64,000 bases of DNA. Origin: Caulobacter ginsengisoli (lineage in GTDB: Bacteria; Pseudomonadota; Alphaproteobacteria; Caulobacterales; Caulobacteraceae). The stretch lies in the NCBI RefSeq assembly GCF_030814835.1, contig NZ_JAUSVS010000001.1:1-64000 (forward strand), written 5' to 3'. A model generated the notes under the pieces. That model had not been told where the DNA came from. It ran no database searches and saw only the letters and a list, made by a program, of their open reading frames with translations. Each line of letters opens with the position of its first letter. Position 1 is the stretch's first letter. The translations under genes and the position numbers were made by a program. Positions 9,599 through 18,668 of this stretch are shown here, piece after piece.

Positions 9599-11014
9599 AT
9601 GATCCCCATCCGTGGTTTCGAGGGCCGCAAGGTCGCCGTGTTCGGCCTGGGCCGCACCGGCCTGACCGCCGCGCGCGCCCTCGTGGCCGGCGGGGCGCAG
9701 GTCGCGCTGTGGGATGATGGCGAAAAGGGACGGGCCGAAGCCCAGGCCGAGGGGCTGGCCCTCACCGACCTCAACACCGCCGACTGGTCGGACTTCGCGG
9801 CGCTGATGCTGTCGCCCGGCGTGCCGCTGACCCATCCCAAGCCGCACTGGACGGTGGATCGCGCCAAGGCCTCCGGCGTCGAGATCCTGGGCGATATCGA
9901 ACTCTTCGCCCGCACCCTGGCCCTGGTCCCCGAGCACAAGCGGCCCAAGGTCGCCGCCATCACCGGCACCAACGGCAAGTCGACCACCACGGCCCTGCTG
10001 GGCCATGTCTGCCGCATGGCCGGCCGCGACACCCGGATCGGCGGCAATATCGGTTTCGGCGTGCTGGGCCTGCCCGACATGCATGGCGGAGCGGTCTATG
10101 TGCTGGAGCTTTCCTCCTACCAGCTGGACCTGACCTCGAGCCTCAAGCCCGACGCCGCCGTCCTGCTCAACATCTCGCCCGACCACCTGGACCGCCATGG
10201 CGGCATGGAGGGCTACGTCAATTCCAAGAAGCGTATCCTGCTCAACCAGGTGAAGGGCGACACCGCCGTCATCGGGGTCGATGACGAATGGTGCCAGCGC
10301 ATCTGCACCGAGATCACCGCCGCCAACCGCCGAACCATCCGCCCGATCAGCGCCTCCAAGTCGATGGGCCGGGGCGTCTATGCCCTGCAGGGCGTGCTCT
10401 ATGACGCCACCGGCGAGCGGGTCATGACGGTGGCCGACCTGTTGCGGGCCCGCTCGCTGCCCGGCCGCCACAACTGGCAGAACGCCGCCGCCGCCTATGC
10501 CGCCGCCCGGGCGCTGGGCATTCCGGCCGAGGAAGCCGCCGAGGGGCTGATGACCTTCCCGGGCCTGGCGCACCGCATGGAGACCGTCGGCCAGATCGGC
10601 CGGGTGCGCTTCATCAACGACAGCAAGGCCACCAACGCCGACGCCGCCCGCCAGGCGATGTCCAGCTATCCGAACTTCTACTGGATCGGCGGCGGCCAGC
10701 CCAAGGCCGGCGGCATCGAGGCCCTCGCCGACCTCTTCCCGCGCATCAACAAGGCCTACCTGATCGGGGAGGGCGCCGATGAGTTCGGCCGCACGCTCGA
10801 GGGCAAGGCGTCCTACGTGAAGACCGGCACGCTGGAGGCCGCCACCGCCGCCGCCTATGCCGATGCGGCGGCCAGCGGCGAGGACGCCGTGGTGCTGCTC
10901 TCGCCGGCCTGCGCCTCGTTCGACCAGTTCAGTGATTTCGAGCAGCGCGGCGACGCCTTCCGCGCCGCCGTCGAGGGCCTTGTTCGCCCTGCCGCCCGGG
11001 GAGCCCGCGCGTGA
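9599..11014 (+). CDS. murD: UDP-MurNAc-L-alanine:D-glutamate ligase MurD
   Basis: 471-aa cytoplasmic Mur ligase adding D-Glu to UDP-MurNAc-L-Ala. An N-terminal nucleotide-binding fold (VAVFGLGRTGLTAARAL) and ATP loop ITGTNGKST (about residues 120-128) are present, along with VLELSSYQLD, LNISPDHLDRH and INDSKATNADA, all family signatures. The ATG has GAGGGGG 10-15 nt upstream. It overlaps the ftsW GTG start by 4 nt. Confidence 0.97.
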   Translation: MIPIRGFEGRKVAVFGLGRTGLTAARALVAGGAQVALWDDGEKGRAEAQAEGLALTDLNTADWSDFAALMLSPGVPLTHPKPHWTVDRAKASGVEILGDIELFARTLALVPEHKRPKVAAITGTNGKSTTTALLGHVCRMAGRDTRIGGNIGFGVLGLPDMHGGAVYVLELSSYQLDLTSSLKPDAAVLLNISPDHLDRHGGMEGYVNSKKRILLNQVKGDTAVIGVDDEWCQRICTEITAANRRTIRPISASKSMGRGVYALQGVLYDATGERVMTVADLLRARSLPGRHNWQNAAAAYAAARALGIPAEEAAEGLMTFPGLAHRMETVGQIGRVRFINDSKATNADAARQAMSSYPNFYWIGGGQPKAGGIEALADLFPRINKAYLIGEGADEFGRTLEGKASYVKTGTLEAATAAAYADAAASGEDAVVLLSPACASFDQFSDFEQRGDAFRAAVEGLVRPAARGARA

Positions 11015-12183
11015 GTCCAACCAATCAGCACATGTTCCTGCGGTCCGATAAGACCCCGCTTGGCCGATGGTGGTGGACGGTCGACCACTGGCTGCTGGGG
11101 GCGGTCGGCATCCTGCTGGTCACCGGCGTGCTGCTGTCGTTCGGTTCCAGCCCGGCGGCGGCGGCGCGGATGCATGTCACCTTCCCGTTCCACTTCGCGA
11201 TCCGCCAGTGCGTCTTCGCCCTTCTCGGCGCGAGTATCCTGATCGGCGTCTCGATGCTGTCGGCCCGGGGGGTCAAGCGGGCGGCCTTCTTCATCTACCT
11301 GGCCTCGATCGCGGTGATGATCGCCCTGCCGTTCATCGGCCACGAGGCCAAGGGGGCCAACCGCTGGCTGCAGGTCGCCGGCTTCACCCTGCAGCCGTCC
11401 GAGTTCATGAAACCGGCCCTGCTGGTCCTGGTCTCCTGGATGTTCTCGGAAGGCCAGAAGGGCGAGGGCGTGCCCGGCGTCTCCATCGCCTTCGTGCTCT
11501 ACTTCCTGGCCGTGGGCCTGCTCTTAATCCAGCCGGACGTCGGCCAGACGGTGCTGATCACCGTCGCCTTCGGGGCCGCCTTCTGGATGGCCGGGGTGCC
11601 GCTGAGCTGGATCACCGGCCTGGCCGTCGCCGCCGTCACGGGCCTGGGCTCGACCTATTTCATCTTCCCGCACGTGGCCTCGCGCGTGAACCGCTTCCTG
11701 CAGCCCGAGCACGCCGACACCCACCAGGTGACCAAGGCGGCCGAGGCCATCGCCAATGGCGGCCTGTTCGGCAAGGGGCCGGGCGAGGGGGTGATGAAGA
11801 CCGGCGTGCCGGACGTCCATACCGACTTCATCTATTCGATGGCGGCCGAGGAATACGGCCTGATCTTCTCCCTGACCCTGATCGCGGTGTTCGGGGTGCT
11901 GGTCGTGCGCGGGCTCTACAAGTCCATGCGGCTCTCCGACCCCTTCGAGCAGGTGGCGGCGGCCAGCCTGTTCGTGCTGCTGGGCCAGCAGGCCTTCATC
12001 AATCTGGCGGTCAATCTGAACCTGATCCCGACCAAGGGCATGACCCTGCCGTTCATCAGCTATGGCGGCTCCTCGGTGCTGGCCATGGGGCTGACCATGG
12101 GCATGGCCCTGGCCCTGACCCGCCGCCGGCCGGGGGCCTATCTACCCGCCGAAGGACTCGCGCGCGCCGGCGCTTTCGCCTAA
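11011..12183 (+). CDS. ftsW: Septal peptidoglycan glycosyltransferase FtsW (SEDS)
   Basis: 390-aa SEDS membrane protein that polymerises lipid II at the septum with FtsI. Around ten membrane segments; family blocks include GANRWLQVAGFTLQPSEFMK, a GPGEGVMK loop, DFIYSMAAEEYG and a TLPFISYGGSS block near the C-terminus. Start is GTG (MSPTNQHMFLRSDKTP) in a 4-nt overlap with murD; the ATG for Met8 is an alternative. The stop lies 9 bp before murG. Confidence 0.96.
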   Translation: MSPTNQHMFLRSDKTPLGRWWWTVDHWLLGAVGILLVTGVLLSFGSSPAAAARMHVTFPFHFAIRQCVFALLGASILIGVSMLSARGVKRAAFFIYLASIAVMIALPFIGHEAKGANRWLQVAGFTLQPSEFMKPALLVLVSWMFSEGQKGEGVPGVSIAFVLYFLAVGLLLIQPDVGQTVLITVAFGAAFWMAGVPLSWITGLAVAAVTGLGSTYFIFPHVASRVNRFLQPEHADTHQVTKAAEAIANGGLFGKGPGEGVMKTGVPDVHTDFIYSMAAEEYGLIFSLTLIAVFGVLVVRGLYKSMRLSDPFEQVAAASLFVLLGQQAFINLAVNLNLIPTKGMTLPFISYGGSSVLAMGLTMGMALALTRRRPGAYLPAEGLARAGAFA

Positions 12184-12192
12184 AGCGCGGGC

Positions 12193-13290
12193 ATGGCCGA
12201 AAGACTTGCCGTCATCGCCGCGGGGGGAACCGGCGGCCACATGTTCCCGGCCCAGGCCCTGGCCGAGGCGCTGCGGGCGCGCGGCTGGCGCATCCTGCTG
12301 GCCACCGACGAGCGCGGCGCCCTCTATGCCGACCGCTTTCCGGCCGACTCGCAGCTGTCGCTGTCGGCGGCGACCGCCAAGGGCAATGATCCCATCGGCA
12401 TGATCAGGGCTGGGATCGCGGTGATGCGCGGCGTCATGCAGGCCAGAGCCTCGTTCCGCAAACTCGACCCCGCGGTGGTGGTCGGGTTTGGCGGCTATCC
12501 CTCGCTGCCGGCCCTGTTGGCGGCGATCGGCCAGAAACGCCCCACCGTCATCCACGAACAGAACGCCGTCTTCGGCCGGGTGAACCGCTTTATCGCCGGC
12601 CGGGTGACCGAGGTCGCCTGCGCCTTTCCCACCCTCGAGATGGCCAAGCCCTCGATCAGGCAGCGGGCTCACGTCCTGGGCAGCCCCGTGCGGCCCGAGA
12701 TCATGGCCCTGGCCAATGAACCCTACGCCCCGCCCGAGCCCGGCGGCCCGATCCGCCTGCTGATCACCGGCGGCAGCCAGGGGGCCCGCCTGCTCTCCGA
12801 ACTGACCCCCGAGGCCATCGCCCGGCTGCCGGAAGAGATGCGCGGTCGTCTGGAGGTCCAGCAGCAGACCCGCAAGGAGTCGATGGACTCCGCCCGCCGC
12901 ATCTACGCCAACGCCCTGGTCAAGGCCGAGGTGGCCCCCTTCTTCCGCGACATGGCCGGACGGCTGGCCAGCGCCCACCTGGTCATCGGCCGGGCCGGCG
13001 CCTCGACGGTCTGCGAGCTGGCGGTGGCCGGCCGGCCCTCGCTGCTGGTGCCGCTGAAGATCGCCGCCGACGACCACCAGCGCTTCAACGCCCGCCTGCT
13101 CGAAGACGCCGGCGGCGCGGCCGTCGCCCTGGAAGACGAACTGACCGTCGACAGCCTGGCCGGCGCCCTCAAGCACATGCTCGCCAACCCCGCCCTGCTG
13201 GCCCGCATGGCCGACGGGGCCCGCTCGGTCGCCAAGCCGGACGCCGCCGAGCGCCTGGCCGATCTGGTCGAATACACCGCCTTCGCCTGA
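12193..13290 (+). CDS. murG: UDP-GlcNAc:lipid I N-acetylglucosaminyltransferase MurG
   Basis: 365-aa peripheral membrane GT28 enzyme that converts lipid I to lipid II. The glycine-rich N-terminal loop AAGGTGGHMFPA (about residues 9-20), GFGGYPSLPAL, IHEQNAVFGRVNR, the C-terminal TGGSQGARLLSEL block and GRAGASTVCELAVAGRPSLLVPL are present. Length is normal. It begins 9 bp after ftsW; a 38-bp gap separates it from murC. Confidence 0.97.
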   Translation: MAERLAVIAAGGTGGHMFPAQALAEALRARGWRILLATDERGALYADRFPADSQLSLSAATAKGNDPIGMIRAGIAVMRGVMQARASFRKLDPAVVVGFGGYPSLPALLAAIGQKRPTVIHEQNAVFGRVNRFIAGRVTEVACAFPTLEMAKPSIRQRAHVLGSPVRPEIMALANEPYAPPEPGGPIRLLITGGSQGARLLSELTPEAIARLPEEMRGRLEVQQQTRKESMDSARRIYANALVKAEVAPFFRDMAGRLASAHLVIGRAGASTVCELAVAGRPSLLVPLKIAADDHQRFNARLLEDAGGAAVALEDELTVDSLAGALKHMLANPALLARMADGARSVAKPDAAERLADLVEYTAFA

Positions 13291-13328
13291 CCCTTCGCCT
13301 GGGCCAGAAAATCGTCTAACGGGGTGGG

Positions 13329-14759
13329 ATGATCCAACGTCGCCGCCCCGTCCCGTTCGAACTCGGTCCCGTCCACTTCGTCGGCATCGGCGGCATCGGC
13401 ATGAGCGGCATCGCCGAGATCATGATCCGCATCGGCTATACGGTGCAGGGCTCGGACGTGAAGGCCAGCGCCAACACCGACCGGCTGGAGAAGCTGGGGG
13501 CCCGCATTTTCATCGGGCACGAGGCGAGCCATGTGGAGGGCGCTTCGGCCCTGGTCTATTCGACCGCCGTCAAGCAGGACAATCCCGAGCTGATCGCCGC
13601 CCGCGAGCGCCGCATGCCGCTGGTGCGCCGGGCCGAGATGCTGGCCGAGTTGATGCGCCTTCAGTTCTCGGTGGGCGTGGCCGGGACGCATGGCAAGACC
13701 ACCACCACCTCGATGGTCGCCGCGGTGCTGGACGCCGGCGGGCTGGACCCGACCGTGGTCAACGGCGGCATCATCAACGCCTACGGAACGAACGCCAAAG
13801 TTGGCGAGGGCGACTGGATCGTCGTCGAGGCCGACGAGAGCGACGGCACCTTCCTGCGGCTGAAATCGACCGTGGGTATCGTTACCAACATCGATCCCGA
13901 GCACCTGGACCACTACGGCGACTTCGAGGCGGTCAAGAAGGCCTTCCAGGACTTCATCGAGAACATCCCCTTCTACGGCTTCTGCGCGGTCTGCCTGGAC
14001 CATCCGGAAGTGCAGGCCCTGGCCGCCAGGGTCGAGAACCGCCGGCTGGTCACCTACGGCGTCAACCCGCAGGCCGAGGTGCGGGCGCTGAACATCACCA
14101 TGGGGCCGGACGGGGCGGCCTTCGACGTGCTGGTCACGCCGCGCGAGGGCGAGCCGGTGCTGCATGAAGGCATGAAGATGCCCATGGCGGGGCACCACAA
14201 TGTGCTGAACGCCCTGGCCGCCATCGCCGTCGGCCGCGAGCTGTCGGTGCCCATCGAGGCCATCCGCAAGGGCCTGGCCGAGTTCGGCGGCGTGCGCCGC
14301 CGGTTCACCACCACCGGCATAGCCAACGGCGTGCGGGTGATCGACGACTATGGCCACCATCCGGTCGAGATCGCCGCCGTGCTCAAGGCCGCCCGGGCGG
14401 TCACCGAGGGGCGGGTCATCGCCGTGGTGCAGCCGCACCGCTACACCCGCTTGCGCGACCTGATGAGCGAGTTTTCCTCCTGCTTTAACGACGCCGACAC
14501 GGTGATCGTCGCCCCCGTCTATCCGGCAGGCGAGCAGCCCATCGAGGGCGTGGATCGCGACGGCCTGATCGAGGGCCTGCGCCGCTTCGGCCACCGCCGG
14601 GCCCTGCCGCTCAGCGGGCCCGACGCCCTGGCCGCGATGGTGGCCGAGGAGACCCGGCCCGGCGACCTGGTGGTTCTGCTGGGGGCTGGCGACATCACCA
14701 GCTGGTCCTATGCGCTGCCGGGCCAGTTGGAGGCGCTTCAAGAGGGAGGGGGCGCGTGA
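13329..14759 (+). CDS. murC: UDP-MurNAc:L-alanine ligase MurC
   Basis: 476-aa Mur ligase that attaches the first amino acid, L-Ala. Motifs: [16 protein letters not shown] at the N-terminus, the ATP loop [12 protein letters not shown] (about residues 116-127), [21 protein letters not shown] and [10 protein letters not shown]. Length is normal. It overlaps a 105-aa gene by 4 nt (GTGA). Confidence 0.97.
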   Translation: MIQRRRPVPFELGPVHFVGIGGIGMSGIAEIMIRIGYTVQGSDVKASANTDRLEKLGARIFIGHEASHVEGASALVYSTAVKQDNPELIAARERRMPLVRRAEMLAELMRLQFSVGVAGTHGKTTTTSMVAAVLDAGGLDPTVVNGGIINAYGTNAKVGEGDWIVVEADESDGTFLRLKSTVGIVTNIDPEHLDHYGDFEAVKKAFQDFIENIPFYGFCAVCLDHPEVQALAARVENRRLVTYGVNPQAEVRALNITMGPDGAAFDVLVTPREGEPVLHEGMKMPMAGHHNVLNALAAIAVGRELSVPIEAIRKGLAEFGGVRRRFTTTGIANGVRVIDDYGHHPVEIAAVLKAARAVTEGRVIAVVQPHRYTRLRDLMSEFSSCFNDADTVIVAPVYPAGEQPIEGVDRDGLIEGLRRFGHRRALPLSGPDALAAMVAEETRPGDLVVLLGAGDITSWSYALPGQLEALQEGGGA

Positions 14760-15073
14760 CCAAGTGGGGCGAGGCGCCGCCCTACAGGCCCGAGCCGGCC
14801 AAGACACCGACCGCCTTCCTGCGGAGCGTCGAGGAAGAGGCCAAGCGGCGGCGCATCCCGCTGAAATACCTGCCGCAGCTCGATAAGGGGCGGGGTCTCA
14901 GCGACGGCTTCTGGCTGCAGATCGTCGTGCCGCCGGCGACGCCGCGCTATGAGATGTTCCAGATGGAACGCAACGTCCGCACCCCGATCTTCGACACCTA
15001 CGACGTGTCCGAGGCCGAGCGTCTGGTCCTCCAGCACGCCGACAAGTCCGCCCGCAAGGCCGAAGCCCGATGA
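14756..15073 (+). CDS. Conserved-looking small protein between murC and murB, function unknown
   Basis: 105-aa protein with no signal peptide or membrane segment, rich in charged residues. The N-terminus is [14 protein letters not shown], the middle has [26 protein letters not shown], and the C-terminus is a basic tail ([12 protein letters not shown]). I do not recognise a family. It is locked into the operon by 4-nt overlaps on both sides: GTGA with murC (GTG start) and ATGA with murB. That supports real, coupled expression with peptidoglycan genes. The codon use looks like its neighbours, so it is probably native. Confidence 0.8.
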   Translation: MTKWGEAPPYRPEPAKTPTAFLRSVEEEAKRRRIPLKYLPQLDKGRGLSDGFWLQIVVPPATPRYEMFQMERNVRTPIFDTYDVSEAERLVLQHADKSARKAEAR

Positions 15074-15963
15074 CCGATCTTCCCGCCGTGCGCGGCAAGC
15101 TGCTGCGCGAGGAGGCCCTGGCTCCTTTCACCTGGTTCCGGGTCGGCGGCCCGGCCGAGGCGCTGTTCCTGCCGGCCGACGAGGCCGACCTGGCCGAGTT
15201 CCTGCGCAATCTGCCCGCCGAGGCCACGGTCACCCCGCTGGGCGTCGGCTCCAACGTCATCGTCCGCGACGGCGGCATCGCCGGGGTGGTCATCCGCCTG
15301 GCCGGCCGCGCCTTCGCCCAGGTCACCGTCGAGGGCGACCTGATCACCGCCGGGGCCGGCGCCCTGGACGCCAACGTCGCCAAGGCCGCCGCCAAGGCCG
15401 GTCTGGCCGGGCTGGAATTCTATGCCGGCATCCCCGGCACGGTCGGCGGGGCGCTGACCATGAACGCCGGCTGCTACGGGTCCGAGACCAAGGACATCCT
15501 GGTCCGCGCCAGGGGCTATGACCGCTCCGGCGAACTGCGGACTTTCGAGCTGGCCGACTTCGGCTACACCTACCGCCACAGCCGCATTCCGGAGGGCCAG
15601 ATCATCTGGACCGAGGCCACCTATCGCGGCCGCCCCGACAGCCCCGAGGCGGTCTCGGCCCGCATGGCCGAGATCACCGCCCGTCGCGAGACCACCCAGC
15701 CGATCCGCGAGAAGACCGGCGGCTCGACCTTCAAGAACCCGCCCGGCGATTCCAGCTGGCGCCTGGTCGACGCCGCCGGCTGGCGCGGCAAGCCCTATGG
15801 CGGGGCGCGGTTCTCCGAGCTGCACAGCAACTTCATGATCAACACCGGCGAGGCGACCGCCGCCGACCTCGAGGGCCTGGGCGATACGGTCCGCGCCGAT
15901 GTGAAGGCGAAGTTCGGCGTTGAACTCGACTGGGAGATCAAGCGGATCGGGCGGCCCGGATGA
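15070..15963 (+). CDS. murB: UDP-N-acetylenolpyruvoylglucosamine reductase MurB
   Basis: 297-aa FAD enzyme reducing UDP-GlcNAc-enolpyruvate to UDP-MurNAc. FAD-domain motifs: [13 protein letters not shown] near residue 20, [13 protein letters not shown] near 58, [18 protein letters not shown] near 118; the catalytic-serine block GGSTFKNP is near 218. Length matches shorter (type II) MurB proteins. Its 3' end contains a 24-bp stretch (15936-15959) repeated almost exactly at the end of the next gene, which starts in a 4-nt overlap. Confidence 0.96.
   Translation: MTDLPAVRGKLLREEALAPFTWFRVGGPAEALFLPADEADLAEFLRNLPAEATVTPLGVGSNVIVRDGGIAGVVIRLAGRAFAQVTVEGDLITAGAGALDANVAKAAAKAGLAGLEFYAGIPGTVGGALTMNAGCYGSETKDILVRARGYDRSGELRTFELADFGYTYRHSRIPEGQIIWTEATYRGRPDSPEAVSARMAEITARRETTQPIREKTGGSTFKNPPGDSSWRLVDAAGWRGKPYGGARFSELHSNFMINTGEATAADLEGLGDTVRADVKAKFGVELDWEIKRIGRPG
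15936..15959 (+). repeat. 24-bp direct repeat, left copy (murB 3' end)
   Basis: Encodes the last residues of MurB (IKRIGRPG). The copy at 16397-16420 differs at one base (23/24). Together they bracket the SMI1/KNR4 gene. Confidence 0.9.
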
Positions 15964-16424
15964 ATCCTGAGGCTGAGGCGTTCTATCGCCTTGTAGACAG
16001 CTTTATGATCTCTCAACCCGGCTGGTTCACCGAGGTGGAAACGCCGGCCGCCGACGTTGAAATTGCGGTGGCAGAAGCCGCGTTGGGCTTGGCGCTCCCC
16101 ATCGAATACAAGAGCTTCTTGCGACGGTTCGGGGGCGGGTATTTCGCCCAGATCAATGTCCTTACGGTCGGTGAAGCAAGCGACTGGAATATCGTTCGCT
16201 GTAACGAGGTCGTGCCGAAAGATCGATCGTTTCTAGCTGTCACCGACGATGAAACGGGTGCGTACTATGGCTTCAAATACGCGAATGGCGTGTGCAGTCC
16301 GGAAATCTATCACCTTGACCCCGAAGTCGCTGATCCTCCCGAATTCGTTGCCCGAAACTTCTTTGTCTATGTGGAAGAAGTTGGCCTGCGAGGAGTGATC
16401 AAGCCGATCGGGCGGCCCGGGTAA
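15960..16424 (+). CDS. SMI1/KNR4 (SUKH) family protein, possible orphan immunity protein
   Basis: 154-aa protein with the SMI1/KNR4 pattern: an N-terminal helix, an acidic [15 protein letters not shown] segment, then [17 protein letters not shown] (about residues 48-64). Members of this superfamily are often immunity proteins against contact-dependent or polymorphic toxins; no toxin gene is next to it, so the role is open. Codon use is looser than its neighbours (a sampled line, 16201-16260, is 53% GC). It starts in ATGA with the murB stop. Its C-terminus (IKPIGRPG) is a near copy of the MurB C-terminus and overlaps the convergent thioesterase by 26 bp. This looks like an inserted gene. Confidence 0.78.
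   Translation: MNPEAEAFYRLVDSFMISQPGWFTEVETPAADVEIAVAEAALGLALPIEYKSFLRRFGGGYFAQINVLTVGEASDWNIVRCNEVVPKDRSFLAVTDDETGAYYGFKYANGVCSPEIYHLDPEVADPPEFVARNFFVYVEEVGLRGVIKPIGRPG
16397..16420 (+). repeat. 24-bp direct repeat, right copy (shared by SMI1 gene and thioesterase 3' ends)
   Basis: Matches 15936-15959 at 23 of 24 bases. On the plus strand it encodes the SMI1 protein C-terminus; on the minus strand it encodes the last residues and stop (TGA at 16401-16399) of the thioesterase. Confidence 0.9.
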
Positions 16425-16836
16425 GCGCCTTCTCGGTGGCCACCAGCCGGGCCGTCGAGGTGGCCCGCGCCACCAGCACTCCCTCGGGGTCGAACAGCCT
16501 GGCCTCCAGGAAGGCCACGCTCTTGCCCATCTGCACGACCTGGCCCTCGCCGACCAGCGGCCCCGGCCTGGCCGGCGCCAGGTAGGAGACGTTCATGTCC
16601 ATGGTCGCCGTGTAGAGCGCCCCATGCGAGGCGATGAAGGCCGCCGGCCCCATGCAGTCATCCAGCATGGCCGCCAGGAACCCGCCCTGCACATAGCCGG
16701 CCGGATTGACGAACTCCGGCCGCCCACGAAACCCGATACGGATCCAGCCGCGTTCCGGCTCGGCCTCAAGGATGTGCCAGCCGAGAAGTTGGGCGCAGGG
16801 CGGGGTGGGCATCTCGTCGAGGGCGGTGGCGGTCAT
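16399..16836 (-). CDS. PaaI-type hotdog-fold thioesterase
   Basis: 145-aa hotdog-fold protein of the PaaI/acyl-CoA thioesterase group, which hydrolyses acyl-CoA thioesters; substrate unknown. The core is NPAGYVQGGFLAAMLDDCMGPAAFIA (about residues 45-70), with the conserved Gly-Gly and Asp on the hot-dog helix, followed by TATMDMNVSYLAPA. It runs against the dcw cluster and its last codons overlap the SMI1 gene's 3' end (within the 24-bp repeat). Confidence 0.85.
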   Translation of the reverse strand: MTATALDEMPTPPCAQLLGWHILEAEPERGWIRIGFRGRPEFVNPAGYVQGGFLAAMLDDCMGPAAFIASHGALYTATMDMNVSYLAPARPGPLVGEGQVVQMGKSVAFLEARLFDPEGVLVARATSTARLVATEKALTRAARSA

Positions 16837-16904
16837 GGCGGGGCTCTCCTGAGATAGCGTTCAGGATGCGCCGGGGCTCCTGACAGCATGGTGTCAGCAG
16901 ACGA

Positions 16905-17147
16905 TCAGCAGGGCGGACCCTCGCCCGACTCCTGTTGAGCCAGCCAGGCGATCCGCGCTCGCGCTTCCCGTTCAGCCGCCCCAGGCGAGTCATAGAGTCC
17001 GCCCTCGGCAAGAGCGGGCCAAGCCTCATAGGTGAATGTGTCGCCGTCCGCGTCCTCTACGAAAGTGTAGAGGCCATGGCGCCTTAAGATCGACACCCGC
17101 CGCTTGCCGTCGGCGCGTCGGATTTCCTTGATAACGGCATCGTTCAT
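16905..17147 (-). CDS. Small protein of unknown function
   Basis: 80-aa soluble protein starting MNDAVIKEIRRADGKRRVSI, with a basic N-terminal half, an aromatic/acidic centre (LYTFVEDADGDTFTYEAW) and an alpha-helical C-terminus (SPGAAEREARARIAWLAQQ). No family recognised. The frame is open far beyond the start on this strand, but only as antisense to the M28 peptidase; the ATG at 17147, with AGGACC about 3-8 nt upstream, gives a compact protein. It is divergent from the peptidase gene, 99 bp apart. Confidence 0.65.
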   Translation of the reverse strand: MNDAVIKEIRRADGKRRVSILRRHGLYTFVEDADGDTFTYEAWPALAEGGLYDSPGAAEREARARIAWLAQQESGEGPPC

Positions 17148-17246
17148 TGGTCCTCGCACAGTCAGCCTAGTCCATTGTCGGTTTCCTGAAAGGTCTGGCT
17201 GAAGGGCGCGCTTGACTCCCGACCCCGCCTGTCGCACCCGGCCTTC

Positions 17247-18668
17247 ATGCGCATGCTCATTCCGGCCCTCACGGCCAGCCTCGCCCTCTGTCTGACGCCC
17301 GCCATGGCCAAGCCGGCCAAGGCCAAGCCGCCGGCCGCCGCGCCGCAGCCGCCGGCCGTGGTCGCCGCCGCCCTGCGCGACAAGGCGCTGACCGACACCA
17401 CCGCCTGGGACGTCCTGGAATCGCTGACCACCGAGATCGGGCCGCGGCCGGCCGGATCGCCCGCCATGACCCGGGCCAAGGACTGGGCGGTGGCCAAGTT
17501 CACGGCCCTGGGCTTCAAGAACATCAAGGTCGAGGAGTTCGCCAAGCCGAGCTGGAGCCGGGGCGCCGAGTCGGGCTCGATCACCGGGCCCTATCCCTTC
17601 AAGCTGTCGATCATCGGCCTGGGCGGCACCGTGCCGACCCCCGCCGAGGGCATCGAGGCGCCGATCGTGATCTTCCCGACCTTCGCCGACCTGCTGGCCG
17701 CGCCGGAGGGCTCGCTGACCGGCAAGATCGCCGTGGTGACCCAGCCCATGGTCCGGGCCCAGGACGGCGCCGGCTATGGTCCGGCCGGGACCCTTCGGCG
17801 CAGGGGTCCCAGCGAGGCGGCCAAGCGCGGGGCGGTCGCCTTCCTGATGCGGTCCGCCTCCACGTCCAGCAGCCGTGACCCCCATACCGGCGGCACCGGC
17901 TATGTCGACGGCATTCCGAAAATCCCCGCCGCCGCCCTGGGCGTGCCAGACGCCGAGTTGCTGGTCCGGCTGGCCGCGCGCGGACCAGTGACCGTCAAGC
18001 TGAACCTGGCCTCGACCACCAGCGCGACCACCGTGGCCTGGAACATCTCCGGGGAGATCGTCGGCTCCGAGAAACCCGACGAGGTCATCGTCATCGGCGG
18101 CCACCTCGACAGCTGGGACCCGGGCACCGGCGCCATCGACGACGGCGCGGGCGTCGCCATCACCACCGCCGCTGCCAAGCTGATCGGCGACCTGCCGCAA
18201 AAGCCCAAGCGCACCATCCGCGTCGTCATGTGGGGCTCGGAGGAGACCGGTGGCTCGGGCGCCGCCTACCTGGCCGCCCACAAGGATGAGCTGGGCAAGA
18301 TAATCATCGCCGGCGAGAGCGACTTCGGCGCCGACAACATCTATTCGCTGGAACTGCCGGCCGGGGCGATGAAGGACCCGACCTTCGCGGCCCTGCCGGG
18401 CCTGTTCGCCCCGCTGAAGATCCTCCTTTCGCAGACGCCCTCGACCAATGGCGGCTCGGACACGGACGAGATCCACGCGGCCGGCGTGCCGGTGTTCGCG
18501 CTGAACCAGGACGGCGCCCGCTATTTCGACCTGCATCACTCGGCCGACGACACCCTGGACAAGGTCGATCCGCTGCAGATGAACCAGAACGTCGCCGCCT
18601 GGGCCTCGCTGCTCTGGCTGATCGCCAACAGCGACATCGATTTCCGGAAGGTCTCGGCGGCGAAATGA
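17247..18668 (+). CDS. Exported M28 family metallopeptidase (carboxypeptidase Q-like)
   Basis: 473-aa zinc exopeptidase with a signal peptide (about residues 1-21, ending PAMA), so periplasmic. The order is an N-terminal peptidase segment, a PA-type insert (about 130-260) and the M28 core. Metal-site residues are visible: His286 and Asp288 in [12 protein letters not shown], Asp299 in AIDDGAG, and the catalytic Glu pair in [10 protein letters not shown] (331-333). A later His in [14 protein letters not shown] fits the fifth ligand. It sits between murB and ddl and overlaps ddl by 4 nt, so it is co-translated with D-Ala-D-Ala ligase. Confidence 0.88.
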   Translation: MRMLIPALTASLALCLTPAMAKPAKAKPPAAAPQPPAVVAAALRDKALTDTTAWDVLESLTTEIGPRPAGSPAMTRAKDWAVAKFTALGFKNIKVEEFAKPSWSRGAESGSITGPYPFKLSIIGLGGTVPTPAEGIEAPIVIFPTFADLLAAPEGSLTGKIAVVTQPMVRAQDGAGYGPAGTLRRRGPSEAAKRGAVAFLMRSASTSSSRDPHTGGTGYVDGIPKIPAAALGVPDAELLVRLAARGPVTVKLNLASTTSATTVAWNISGEIVGSEKPDEVIVIGGHLDSWDPGTGAIDDGAGVAITTAAAKLIGDLPQKPKRTIRVVMWGSEETGGSGAAYLAAHKDELGKIIIAGESDFGADNIYSLELPAGAMKDPTFAALPGLFAPLKILLSQTPSTNGGSDTDEIHAAGVPVFALNQDGARYFDLHHSADDTLDKVDPLQMNQNVAAWASLLWLIANSDIDFRKVSAAK

